Shown here piece after piece: positions 35,043 through 44,027 of a stretch of 64,000 bases of DNA. The stretch's first letter is position 1, and each line of letters begins with the position of its first letter. The DNA lies in assembly GCF_007676705.1 (NCBI RefSeq), contig NZ_VEBF01000003.1:682001-746000 (forward strand). Direction: 5' to 3'. The translations under genes and the position numbers were made by a program. The notes under the pieces are model-generated. The model was not told the origin of the DNA, made no database searches, and saw nothing but the letters and a program-made list of their open reading frames with translations. Source of the DNA: Paenibacillus xylanexedens (GTDB lineage Bacteria > Bacillota > Bacilli > Paenibacillales > Paenibacillaceae).

Positions 35043-36404
35043 TTACATCGCGAAGGCGTCATTGTGTGCCCTCTCGTAATTGACGAATTTATTAAAGTTT
35101 TTCAGGAAGACCAGTTCCACCGTACCTACCGGACCATTACGCTGTTTGGCGATAATAATCTCGATAATATTTTTCTTCTCGGTCTCCTGGTTGTAGTAGT
35201 CATCCCGGTACAGGAACGCTACGATGTCGGCATCTTGCTCGATCGAACCCGATTCCCGCAAGTCACTCATCATCGGACGTTTATCCTGACGTTGCTCTAC
35301 ACCCCGGCTCAGCTGGGACAAGGCAATAACCGGAACTTCCAGTTCCCGGCCAATCTGTTTCAGTGTACGTGAAATCTCGGATACCTCTTGTTGACGGTTC
35401 TCACCTGCTTTACCACGTCCACTAATCAATTGAAGATAGTCGATCAGGATCATGCCAAGGCCTTTCTCTTTCTTGAGACGACGGCATTTGGCACGAATAT
35501 CTGCTACAGTAATGCCTGGGGTATCGTCTATAAAGATGTTGGCTTCCGACAACGCTGCAATACCCATCGTCAGCTTCTGCCAGTCTTCGTCACCTTTGAA
35601 GTCACCCATACGCATAACACTCGCATCCAGGTTGGCTTCCGCACAGATCATACGTTGCACCAGCTGGGCAGCTGACATCTCCAGACTGAAGATGGCTACC
35701 GTCTCCTGTGCCCGAATGGCCACGTTCTGAGCAATATTCAGGGCGAAGGCCGTCTTACCTACGGAAGGACGGGCTGCTACAATAATCAAGTCACTGCGCT
35801 GGAATCCGGCAGTCATTTTGTCCAGATCGATGAACCCGGACGGAATTCCTGTCGTTGTTCCCTTATTCTGATGCAGGGTTTCCACTCGATCGAATACTTC
35901 CATCAGTACGTCCTGAATGGCTATAAAACCACTACTGGAACGACGGTTGGAAATCTCCAGAATACGACGCTCAGCTTCTCCGAGCATAGCTGCAACATCT
36001 TCGCCGCCTGTATATCCTTCGCTCACGATCTGTGTAGCCGTACGAATCAGGCGACGCAGCATCGACTTCTCTTCGATAATCTGAGCGTAATAGTCTACGT
36101 TCGCGGCTGTAGGTACACCATGGGCCAGCTTCGCCAGATAACTAACGCCGCCGATGTCCTCCAGCTCGCCTTTATCCTTCAGAAGTGAAGTCAGTGTGAC
36201 GAGGTCAATCGGTTGATTTCCCTCACCAAGCTGGATCATCGCTTCAAAAATTAATTGATGGGGCTTATCATAAAAATCCTCGGTTTGCACCCGTTCCATC
36301 GCTGTAATCAGGGCCTCACCCTGCAACAGGATTGCACCCAGCACAGCCTGTTCGGCTTCCAGGTTCTGCGGGGGAATCCGGTCGAATAACATTTCGCCGC
36401 CCAT
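35043..36404 (-). CDS. dnaB: Replicative DNA helicase
   Basis: A 453-residue hexameric helicase (called DnaC in B. subtilis). The N-terminal domain starts PPQNLEAEQAVLGAI. The RecA-like domain has Walker A ARPSVGKTAFALN, Walker B LGMILIDYLQL, the QLSRGVEQR segment and the arginine region DIVAFLYRDDYY. It unwinds DNA at the replication fork. It starts 1 bp after the rplI stop, with GGAAGAG as ribosome site. Confidence 0.96.
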   Translation of the reverse strand: MGGEMLFDRIPPQNLEAEQAVLGAILLQGEALITAMERVQTEDFYDKPHQLIFEAMIQLGEGNQPIDLVTLTSLLKDKGELEDIGGVSYLAKLAHGVPTAANVDYYAQIIEEKSMLRRLIRTATQIVSEGYTGGEDVAAMLGEAERRILEISNRRSSSGFIAIQDVLMEVFDRVETLHQNKGTTTGIPSGFIDLDKMTAGFQRSDLIIVAARPSVGKTAFALNIAQNVAIRAQETVAIFSLEMSAAQLVQRMICAEANLDASVMRMGDFKGDEDWQKLTMGIAALSEANIFIDDTPGITVADIRAKCRRLKKEKGLGMILIDYLQLISGRGKAGENRQQEVSEISRTLKQIGRELEVPVIALSQLSRGVEQRQDKRPMMSDLRESGSIEQDADIVAFLYRDDYYNQETEKKNIIEIIIAKQRNGPVGTVELVFLKNFNKFVNYERAHNDAFAM

Positions 36405-36405
36405 C

Positions 36406-36849
36406 TTACTCTTCCGTTACCTGTACCTTCAAGGTTGCCTTCACTTCAGGGTGAACCTTGACAGTTACTTGTGTTACGCCGAGTGTACGAATAGGCTCGT
36501 CCAGCTCAATTTTGCGTTTGTCTACTTTCAGACCCTTTTTAGACAACGCTTCTGCGATTTGTTTGCTGGTAATTGCACCGAACAGACGACCACCTTCGCC
36601 GGACTTGGCTTTCAGTTCAGTCACTTCTGCTTCCAGCTTCTTCGCGAGTGCTTCCGCTTCTGCTTTCTCTTCCTGTTTGATTCTTTCTTCAGCAGCCTTC
36701 TGGTTGTCCAGTGTCTTCATGTTGCCATCCGTTGCTGGACGTGCGATCCCCCGTGGCAGTAGGAAGTTCTGTGCGTACCCCTCAGATACTTCTTTCACTT
36801 GCCCTTTCTTGCCTTGACCCTTCATATCTTTTATAAAAATGACTTTCAT
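36406..36849 (-). CDS. rplI: 50S ribosomal protein L9
   Basis: A 147-residue L9: N-terminal RNA-binding domain MKVIFIKDMKGQGKKGQV...GYAQNFLLPRG, long connecting helix rich in Lys/Glu (about 45-75) and C-terminal domain ending VKVHPEVKATLKV. The start overlaps the gdpP stop by 4 bp (ATGA type), and dnaB follows immediately. Confidence 0.97.
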   Translation of the reverse strand: MKVIFIKDMKGQGKKGQVKEVSEGYAQNFLLPRGIARPATDGNMKTLDNQKAAEERIKQEEKAEAEALAKKLEAEVTELKAKSGEGGRLFGAITSKQIAEALSKKGLKVDKRKIELDEPIRTLGVTQVTVKVHPEVKATLKVQVTEE

Positions 36850-38837
36850 TCGAACAGCCCCTCTTCCTTTTCGATTTCAGCCAGTACGTTCGTCAGCCGT
36901 TTTTCTGCCTCTCCAAGCGTTCCTTCAAGCTGCACGGCAGCATTCGTCAAATGTCCGCCACCGCCCAGTTGTTCCATGACAACCTGAACATTCATGCGCC
37001 CCAGCGATCTCGCACTGATGCCAATCAGTCCATCCGGACGCTCGCTTATAACAAATGAAGCGACCACGTCAGTCATGTTCAGCAATGTGTCCGCCACCTG
37101 GGCGATCATCATCTGTGAAATCTTGCTGCCAGGGTCCGTGACCGCCAGCGCAATGTTTCCATATACCATTTTAGCATGCTTTATGATTTCTGCCTTAGCA
37201 ATATATTCTGACAGATCCTCTTTCATCAACCGCTGGACCATAATGGTATCCGCACCGCTACGACGCAGGAAGCCTGCCGCTTCGAACGTTCTGGACCCGG
37301 TGTGCAATGCAAAGTGCTTTGTATCCATCGTAATTCCGGCTAGTAGAGCCGTAGCTTCGAGTGGAGTGAATTGTACCTTGTCATGAATGTATTGCAAGAG
37401 CTCTGTTACCAGTTCCGCAGCTGAGGACGCGTAAGGCTCCAGATAGATCAACACAGCATCATTGATGAACTCCTCACCCCGACGATGGTGATCTACAACT
37501 ACAACACGGGTTGCAGACTGCACCAGTTTCGGCTCCATTGTCATGGAGGCCTTATGTGTATCCACCACAACCAGCAGTGTGTGCTCTGTCATCATCTGAG
37601 TTGCTTGTTCCGGTGATACAAATGCCTTGGACAACTTCTCGTCCTTGTTCACTTGCTCCATCATGCGTTCAATCGATGGATTAACTCCATCCAGTACAAT
37701 TCTTGCTTCCACATTGTACAGACTCGCCGCTTTCCATACCCCGATGGATGCACCGATTGCGTCCATGTCCGGGATTTTGTGCCCCATGATGAGCACCCGG
37801 TCGCTCTCCTGCATCAGATCACGCAGCGCGTGCGCAATAACACGTGCTCTTACCCGCGTCCGTTTCTCCACTGCATTGGACTTGCCGCCATAGAAAGACA
37901 GCCTTTGCCCCGATTTCACGGCGGCCTGGTCGCCACCACGTCCAAGTGCCATGTCCAGACTGGACTGCGCCAGTTCTCCCATCTCGCTGATGCTATCCGA
38001 ACCAAACGCCAGTCCTACACTGAGTGTCATCGGCACTTTGAGGTCAGCAGTCATCTCCCGAACTTCATCCAAAATGACAAATCGGCTCTGCTCCAGTTCC
38101 TGCAAAGACTTATGATTCAGCATCAACAGATAACGATCAGAAGACAGCCGGCGCAGGTACACTTCGTACTGCTTGGCCCATGACGTAATCTCGCTGGTCA
38201 CACGGGCAATCAGCGCTGTACGCTGCTGGTCGTCCATGCCCTGGGCAGCCTCGTCCAGATTATCCAGAACGAGAATACCCAATGCAAGGCGTTCATTTTC
38301 ATATTTATCACGAAGAATGGCTAGCTCCGTAATCTCGTATACATATACATACCGCTCCTGCGGGTTATGAATAACTCCATAATGCCGATCATCCAGCTGG
38401 AATTCGTCATGAAACTCCTTGGATGAATGTTCCTTGGTCCCATCCTTCTTCTCTTTAGGTTGAGGAAGTTTGGGAAACAAATTAGGTAGCGGATTGCCTA
38501 CCAAAGTCTTCTCCTGGAACATCTCCGCGACAAAGCGGTTATGCCACTCTACCGTACGATCTTCGCTGTACAGCACAATTCCGAATGGAAGCATGCTGAC
38601 CGCTTCCCCCTCCATCCGTTTAATCCGAATGGACAGGCCATTAATGTAGTCATTGAGCTCACGGCGGAACGCGAGCTCCGCCTTAATCATGACGATTCCC
38701 AGCGCCGAGGCCAGTATCAGACTAATCAAACCAAGCGTCCAGTTATAGATGGTAACGAACATAACGAGCAACAGCAGCAGTATGAACGCCCATACGGTAT
38801 AGTAGCCGTGCCAGCGTTTCTTCAGAAATTTAGGCAT
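36846..38837 (-). CDS. gdpP: Cyclic-di-AMP phosphodiesterase GdpP
   Basis: A 663-residue protein with two membrane helices, a PAS-like domain, a degenerate GGDEF domain (SSDRYLLMLN in place of the active motif) and DHH-DHHA1 catalytic domains (GHKIPDMDAIGAS, VVVDHHRRGEEF, GGGHLTNAA). It hydrolyses c-di-AMP to pApA and so sets potassium and cell-wall homeostasis. The gdpP-rplI-dnaB order is conserved in Firmicutes. Confidence 0.96.
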   Translation of the reverse strand: MPKFLKKRWHGYYTVWAFILLLLLVMFVTIYNWTLGLISLILASALGIVMIKAELAFRRELNDYINGLSIRIKRMEGEAVSMLPFGIVLYSEDRTVEWHNRFVAEMFQEKTLVGNPLPNLFPKLPQPKEKKDGTKEHSSKEFHDEFQLDDRHYGVIHNPQERYVYVYEITELAILRDKYENERLALGILVLDNLDEAAQGMDDQQRTALIARVTSEITSWAKQYEVYLRRLSSDRYLLMLNHKSLQELEQSRFVILDEVREMTADLKVPMTLSVGLAFGSDSISEMGELAQSSLDMALGRGGDQAAVKSGQRLSFYGGKSNAVEKRTRVRARVIAHALRDLMQESDRVLIMGHKIPDMDAIGASIGVWKAASLYNVEARIVLDGVNPSIERMMEQVNKDEKLSKAFVSPEQATQMMTEHTLLVVVDTHKASMTMEPKLVQSATRVVVVDHHRRGEEFINDAVLIYLEPYASSAAELVTELLQYIHDKVQFTPLEATALLAGITMDTKHFALHTGSRTFEAAGFLRRSGADTIMVQRLMKEDLSEYIAKAEIIKHAKMVYGNIALAVTDPGSKISQMMIAQVADTLLNMTDVVASFVISERPDGLIGISARSLGRMNVQVVMEQLGGGGHLTNAAVQLEGTLGEAEKRLTNVLAEIEKEEGLFE

Positions 38838-38848
38838 GACTCATCACC

Positions 38849-39769
38849 CTATCGTTTTGATTTCGATATTGCCTCACGAAGCGGGAACGCCAGATCGATA
38901 ATTCCGATAATTCGAAGCGGACCAATGAAGAAGACCGCAACCGCCAGGAAATACGGTATAACCGGATTCCATTTCTTTGTATGTGAGAGAAAGAAGAAGA
39001 AACCGATCGCTTGAATCATGAAGCCCAGATTAATTAAAGGCGATAGATTCATGGCAATCATGGTCCAGTATGTTCCATCACTCTGTCTGGAGATGACCTC
39101 AATCAACAGTGCGAGGAAATAATACCAGATCAGTGCACGCGGCATACGCCACTCTCTCGCTGGTGGAAGCTTCGATACAGCTATGCCCATAACATTCAGA
39201 ATCGGACGGGCAATGACATGTGTGATGAATGCCATTACCATCGATGTCACAACCAGTGCAAAAGGAATCATAAGCTGCGTTTGTTTGGCAACATCGGCTG
39301 TCATCTCAGGCGTCCATGCGAACCCGTTGATCATCTGGTTGGATGTATTCGTTAACGGTTCAATAGTCAGTCTGACCACATCTTCAATATAGCTGGACAG
39401 GTCGAATTGGAAAATGACACTGCCGACCAAGAGCAACAATAAGTATTCTGCCAGCATCGCGCCACTTCCCGCCATAAGCGTGAACAGGGCTGATTTCCGT
39501 TTTTTATACGCGTGTCCCATAACGATCGCAGGCAGGGTAAAGATGAGCAATAGTAACAGATAAATAGGATGGAATATGACCAAAATAACGGCCACGGGCA
39601 CGAGATGCCACATAAATGATTTTAAAGATAATGAAGCATACAAAATAACTCCCGGAATCATCATAAAAAATATGGCAAGTACCGATAAAGGAGTTAACAG
39701 CGAAAGTAGCAGGAGCAGATAGACTGCACTCCAAACAGCTGATTTAAAGCTAAATTTCAACAAATTCAC
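38849..39769 (-). CDS. yybS: YybS-like DUF2232 membrane protein
   Basis: A 306-residue protein with about eight membrane helices, matching YybS (DUF2232), which sits upstream of gdpP (yybT) across Bacillales. Molecular role unknown. Its start overlaps the MazG-like gene's stop by 4 bp, and gdpP follows 11 bp later. Confidence 0.85.
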   Translation of the reverse strand: MNLLKFSFKSAVWSAVYLLLLLSLLTPLSVLAIFFMMIPGVILYASLSLKSFMWHLVPVAVILVIFHPIYLLLLLIFTLPAIVMGHAYKKRKSALFTLMAGSGAMLAEYLLLLLVGSVIFQFDLSSYIEDVVRLTIEPLTNTSNQMINGFAWTPEMTADVAKQTQLMIPFALVVTSMVMAFITHVIARPILNVMGIAVSKLPPAREWRMPRALIWYYFLALLIEVISRQSDGTYWTMIAMNLSPLINLGFMIQAIGFFFFLSHTKKWNPVIPYFLAVAVFFIGPLRIIGIIDLAFPLREAISKSKR

Positions 39770-40068
39770 CTCTTACGCATATGATCTTCTAGCGCGGAAA
39801 TATCCTGGTACCAGTCTTCAAGCTGGTGACCTTCCTGTTTATGCTTTTTCAACTTCTCCACAAGCAGTGCATCCAGATCCTTGAAAGGAATACCGAGCCT
39901 GCGGCCCAATATGTAACTACTCATGATTAAACTGGCAAGACTATCCCCGATTCGAGTTGTACTGCCTTCCCATAACGCCTTGAATAATCGGGATACCTGA
40001 TCAAGTACTTCGGTTTTAAGCCATTCAATCACTTTAGCGCGTTTGGCTACATCCAGTTCTTTAGGCAT
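39766..40068 (-). CDS. MazG-like family protein
   Basis: A 100-residue all-helical protein resembling the MazG-like family (VSRLFKALWEGSTTRIGDSLASLIMSSYILG and C-terminal EDWYQDISALEDHMRKR). True MazG proteins hydrolyse NTPs, but this short form lacks an evident EExxE metal motif, so catalysis is doubtful. First gene of the yybS-gdpP-rplI-dnaB string. Upstream, 40069-40332 holds only small GC-rich hairpins (CGGAG/CTCCG). Confidence 0.75.
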   Translation of the reverse strand: MPKELDVAKRAKVIEWLKTEVLDQVSRLFKALWEGSTTRIGDSLASLIMSSYILGRRLGIPFKDLDALLVEKLKKHKQEGHQLEDWYQDISALEDHMRKR

Positions 40069-40332
40069 TTGGCGAAAGTCACACTCCCCCGAAAAAGCTT
40101 TATTCTCGATTATAGCATAAAAAGAGGGCCCGCAAAATTACCCCAAAAAGCGGAGAAGTTCTCCGAAACTGATGTCAGGTACTTATGCGGAGTCCTCCGT
40201 ACATCCAATCCACATATATATTTGTATAAAACCTTCGAATACGCACTTGGTTAAGGACTTCTTAAGTTTAACATGATACCGGACGGCTGTGATTATCCCT
40301 GCTGTCACAATAATTGTTTGAATTCGTTATGG

Positions 40333-40758
40333 TTACTTGGCTTTAATCGATTCTTTGGCCACAATACCCTCACAGTACTCAATAATCTGACTACGTCTGA
40401 CAATACCAATGAAACGCTCCATATCATCGACCACAGGAACAAAGTTTTGAACTTTGGCCAAGTTAATCAGGTCTTCCATATTGGCGTCAATGGATACGGG
40501 CTTAATATCCAGGCGAAGCGGAACGTCTTTGAGCAAGAACTTTGAAGCGTTTTCAAATGAAATCTTTCCCTCGGCATTCTTCATATACCACAGTAAGTCG
40601 CCTTCGGTAACCGTACCAATATATTTGCCTTCCTTATTCAAAATGGGCACCGCCGTAAACCGATGATACTCCATCCGTTCCAACGTTTGCCGCAGCGTAG
40701 AATCCGACGTCACGCACGTAACCTCTTGTTTGGGCAGCAAAAAAAATGCAATGTTCAT
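40333..40758 (-). CDS. Two-CBS-domain protein
   Basis: A 141-residue protein made of two CBS motifs (TLERMEYHRFTAVPILNKEG with GTVTEGDLLWYM, and DLINLAKVQNFVPVVDDMER with GIVRRSQIIEYC). Stand-alone CBS pairs bind adenine nucleotides; in Firmicutes some bind c-di-AMP. With gdpP 2 kb away a c-di-AMP link is attractive but unproven. The ATG follows AAGGAGGATACG. Confidence 0.85.
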   Translation of the reverse strand: MNIAFFLLPKQEVTCVTSDSTLRQTLERMEYHRFTAVPILNKEGKYIGTVTEGDLLWYMKNAEGKISFENASKFLLKDVPLRLDIKPVSIDANMEDLINLAKVQNFVPVVDDMERFIGIVRRSQIIEYCEGIVAKESIKAK

Positions 40759-40861
40759 ACCCTTACGTATCCTCCTTGTGAATTTCTTCGTTCAACTTAT
40801 CTCGCTCAACTTATATTATACGGATCAGAACGCAGGATGTTCCAAAACAACCTCAACAAAG

Positions 40862-40896
40862 AAAAAAACAGCAGCCCGCAAATAAACGTACTGCTG
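40862..40896 (-). terminator. Terminator of the LCP gene
   Basis: CAGCAG (40869-40874) / CTGCTG (40891-40896) plus inner CG pairs, followed by T7 on the minus strand. Confidence 0.82.
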
Positions 40897-40932
40897 ATTA
40901 TGGTCTACAACAAACCATTGGTATGGAATTGG

Positions 40933-41967
40933 TTATTCAATCATTTGCCGGTCAGGGATCATTACTTCACCGGCTGGGGTCGATTGATCCATCCAGTTGT
41001 TAATCAGCTCTTTGGCATATTGGACATCTTTCTCGTCAGCCTGACCATAATAGATACCGTCTTTTTTCATCCCCTCACTCAGAATGGTGAAGCTTGAAAT
41101 CTGCGGTTTCTCCTGAGTAAGCACCTGTTTAGCCAGATCAATAATGAAAGAAGCTCGCATATCCGTCTGGAAGCTGTCTCCCATGATCTGAATCAATTCT
41201 GGAATTTTGGCGATTTGATTCAAATTCAGCATCTCATTCGCCATCGCGTTCAGGAAAATCTGCTGCCGCTTAGTACGATTAAAATCGCTATCCTCACGGT
41301 ATCTTACATAATACAGTGCTTCCTGCCCAGTATAGATCGGCTTACCGCCTTCAATCGTGAATTGCACATGATTAGGGTTCTTGTTCACAATGTCCTCATC
41401 AATTGGCAGTTTTACACCACCAAGCGCATCAACCACTTTTTGGATTCCGTCGAAGTTGATCGTTGCATAGTAACCTACGTCAGCATCAAGAAATTTCTCC
41501 ACGGTATTGATGGACATATTCTCCCCGCCGAAAGCATAGGCATGCGCCAGCTTATCATAATCATCTTCGCCGTCTTTGTTCGCATCCCTTCCCACAATCT
41601 GCACATACGTGTCACGTGGAATGGATACCAGAAGGACACGGGATTCCTTGGGACGAACTACAGCGTAGATCACTGTATCCGAACGTCCACGCGTCTTCTC
41701 ATAGGCGCGTTTGTCCGAACCCATCAGCAATACAGAGAAAGGTTCTTTGCGATATACCGTCGGATCAGGCGTATTGTTGCCTTCCTGCGGTACGTAAGAG
41801 CGGGATAGCTGATCTTCTACCGAACTGGCGAGGAACAGATCAAATGCCGCTACAGCCAGCTGTTGACGGAACAAATAACCCCCGATCAACAAAACAACAA
41901 GCGAAACGAGCGTTATATATAGGCCTTTTCTTCTTTTCTTCTTCTTATCTTTAGTTCTGCTCTTCAT
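40933..41967 (-). CDS. LytR-CpsA-Psr family cell-wall glycopolymer ligase
   Basis: A 344-residue protein with a very basic cytoplasmic head, one membrane helix (about 17-37) and an extracellular LCP domain with GSDKR, RGRSDTVIYAVV and LVSIPRDTYV, then the R-containing RYREDSDFNRTKRQQ. LCP enzymes transfer wall polymers (teichoic or capsular) from lipid carrier to peptidoglycan. Monocistronic, with its own terminator. Confidence 0.93.
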   Translation of the reverse strand: MKSRTKDKKKKRRKGLYITLVSLVVLLIGGYLFRQQLAVAAFDLFLASSVEDQLSRSYVPQEGNNTPDPTVYRKEPFSVLLMGSDKRAYEKTRGRSDTVIYAVVRPKESRVLLVSIPRDTYVQIVGRDANKDGEDDYDKLAHAYAFGGENMSINTVEKFLDADVGYYATINFDGIQKVVDALGGVKLPIDEDIVNKNPNHVQFTIEGGKPIYTGQEALYYVRYREDSDFNRTKRQQIFLNAMANEMLNLNQIAKIPELIQIMGDSFQTDMRASFIIDLAKQVLTQEKPQISSFTILSEGMKKDGIYYGQADEKDVQYAKELINNWMDQSTPAGEVMIPDRQMIE

Positions 41968-42143
41968 CCATTGATTCCTTCTTCACTATCAAAATGATAA
42001 TCCATAATACCAATTAAACGTCTGGGATGCCTTGTGACTCGGTGTTCTCTGAAGTTTTCTCTCTCTGGAATCAAGACACCGCTTACGCTCGTTCTATTGT
42101 AATCATTGCGGGAAGATGAAAAGTTACAATCCGGTTAAAGTGA

Positions 42144-42190
42144 AAAGAACAGTGACTCCTTTTTTAGTTACAAAAGGTACACTGTTCTCT
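42144..42190 (-). terminator. Terminator of the MFS gene
   Basis: AGAACAGTG (42148-42156) pairs with CACTGTTCT (42182-42190), with an inner CCTTTT/AAAAGG pair and TTTTC after it on the minus strand. Confidence 0.8.
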
Positions 42191-42210
42191 TCATTCCACA
42201 CGCTATCGAA

Positions 42211-43797
42211 TCAGTTTGTGGATACACTTTCCACATGACGGATCTTCTCTTTTTTTCGTAGACGTCCCGTTATCAGCGCAGCTACCAGCGTAAGCGCACT
42301 GAATACGACCGCAGACCAGAAAAGTCCATTGTAACCCTGACCTGTCGTGTGATGCACTGCCTGGAGCAATACATCACGGATACCTTCATCAGGGATTTGG
42401 GACAGGCCCTCTGTCAGACTGGATACATCACTCCCGGATGATCCGCCCGAGGCATATTGCTCCAGCATCTCCGGCGGCACCTGAATTCCTTTATCAGCGA
42501 ACCCTGTCTGAATGTTGGATCCCAGATTAGTAAAAGAACGTGCCAGGAATCCGGCAAAAATGGTAGGCGCAATAGCCATAGCCATTTGGCGGAATAACGA
42601 ACTGGTCGCCACCGCGATACCTTTGTTGTTCTCTCCCGCTTGCTCCGTGACAAGTACATTCACTGGCGCACCGAGCATCATGCCGAAGCCGATACCTACG
42701 AGCGTACTCGCAATAACAAATTGCCAGATATGCTCCACCCATAGCGGGAACAGTAGGAATCCAATCGCAGATAACAGGCCTGCAACGGATAACGTCCAGA
42801 TCGGTCCTTTGCGGTCAACGAGGTAGCCGCCACCACCGGCCCCGATTCCGGATGCCAGTGCGAGCGGAGTAAACCAGTACCCGGAGGCTGTATTAGATAC
42901 GCCGAGATATTGCTCAACAAAACCTGGAATAAAGATCACCGAGGCAAGGATAGCTCCGGAGAAAAAGGCAATCAGCAACGTCCAGCGAAAGGACGCGATA
43001 CCCAAAAGTTGCGTCGATACAACAGGTTCACGTTCAGATCCCTCCAGCCTTTTTTCCATGAAGTAAAAGAGTACCAGAATGATCACACCTGCCAAGAAGA
43101 AGCCATAGAACATCGGTGACCCCAGACTTTGAAGCATGTTCACACCGTCCAGGTTGCTGAAGCTATACATTAAACTGAGTACACCTAAGGTTAGGACAGC
43201 GATACCGCTCCAGTCCACTGCTGCACGGTTCAGTTCCTGCTCTTCATGAATAAATCGAATACCTGCAATGAAAAGCAGAATGGCGATAGGCACGTTAATC
43301 AGAAATAACCAATGCCAGTTGCCCGTAATGTCCAATATGAAAGCACCGACATTGGGCCCCAAAATGGCGGCAACACCATTCATACCTCCGAGCAGACCCA
43401 AGGCGGTACCTTGACGCTCTGCCGGGAACTTGCTTAGTACGTATGAGCTGGCAATGATAAATATCCCACCACCGCCCAAAGCTTGAATGACACGAGCAAT
43501 CAGGAAGAAGGTAAACGATGTGCTTAGCGCGACCAGCAGCGACCCGATCCCGAACAACGCCACTTCTATTAAAAACAGTTTCTTACGACCATAACGGTCC
43601 GATAGCTTGCCTGCAATAGGAACACTCACCGCAAGCCCAAGCGTGTAGAGCGTAATTGTCCACGCCCCCCATGTTGGCGACACACCAAACGATGCATTTA
43701 AGGTGGTCAGTGAAGAGGTGATGATCCCGTTATCCAGTGCCGCCATGAATACCCCTATGGCAAACAGGATCAACGGCCATTTCATTTGTTTTTGCAT
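42211..43797 (-). CDS. DHA2-family (EmrB/QacA-type) MFS drug transporter
   Basis: A 528-residue transporter with about 14 membrane helices. The acidic membrane motif D in FMAALDNGIIT, motif A GKLSDRYGRKK and motif C GLLGGMNGVAAILGPNVGA mark a proton-coupled multidrug exporter of the DHA2 branch. A second ATG after GGAGG is taken as the start. An AATGAC...GTCATT palindrome in the promoter region suggests a TetR-type repressor, but no repressor gene is adjacent. Confidence 0.93.
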   Translation of the reverse strand: MQKQMKWPLILFAIGVFMAALDNGIITSSLTTLNASFGVSPTWGAWTITLYTLGLAVSVPIAGKLSDRYGRKKLFLIEVALFGIGSLLVALSTSFTFFLIARVIQALGGGGIFIIASSYVLSKFPAERQGTALGLLGGMNGVAAILGPNVGAFILDITGNWHWLFLINVPIAILLFIAGIRFIHEEQELNRAAVDWSGIAVLTLGVLSLMYSFSNLDGVNMLQSLGSPMFYGFFLAGVIILVLFYFMEKRLEGSEREPVVSTQLLGIASFRWTLLIAFFSGAILASVIFIPGFVEQYLGVSNTASGYWFTPLALASGIGAGGGGYLVDRKGPIWTLSVAGLLSAIGFLLFPLWVEHIWQFVIASTLVGIGFGMMLGAPVNVLVTEQAGENNKGIAVATSSLFRQMAMAIAPTIFAGFLARSFTNLGSNIQTGFADKGIQVPPEMLEQYASGGSSGSDVSSLTEGLSQIPDEGIRDVLLQAVHHTTGQGYNGLFWSAVVFSALTLVAALITGRLRKKEKIRHVESVSTN

Positions 43798-43880
43798 CAC
43801 ATGTTACCTCCCGATCAGATCTTAAATTCAGTATCGTACAGTTGGTTTTGGTACATATATATTAAACCGAATTGAATAAT

Positions 43881-43898
43881 AATGACTCACTGGTCATT
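43881..43898. promoter_or_regulatory. Candidate TetR-type operator for the MFS gene
   Basis: AATGACTCACTGGTCATT is an 18-bp imperfect palindrome just upstream of the MFS gene's promoter-like TAATATAT. Confidence 0.45.
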
Positions 43899-43974
43899 TT
43901 AAAACAAAAGAAATCCATATGTCAATTTAATAATATGATTATCTGGTTCATTTTACCTCTGATTCGACAAAATA

Positions 43975-44006
43975 AAGCTGCCCGCAGGTTCGGGAAAACC
44001 TGCGGG
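43975..44006 (-). terminator. Terminator of the SLH-S9 peptidase gene
   Basis: A perfect 10-bp stem CCCGCAGGTT/AACCTGCGGG (43981-43990 and 43997-44006), with CAGCTTTATTTT following on the minus strand. Confidence 0.85.
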
Positions 44007-44027
44007 ACAGCCCTCATGTCTAACGTA

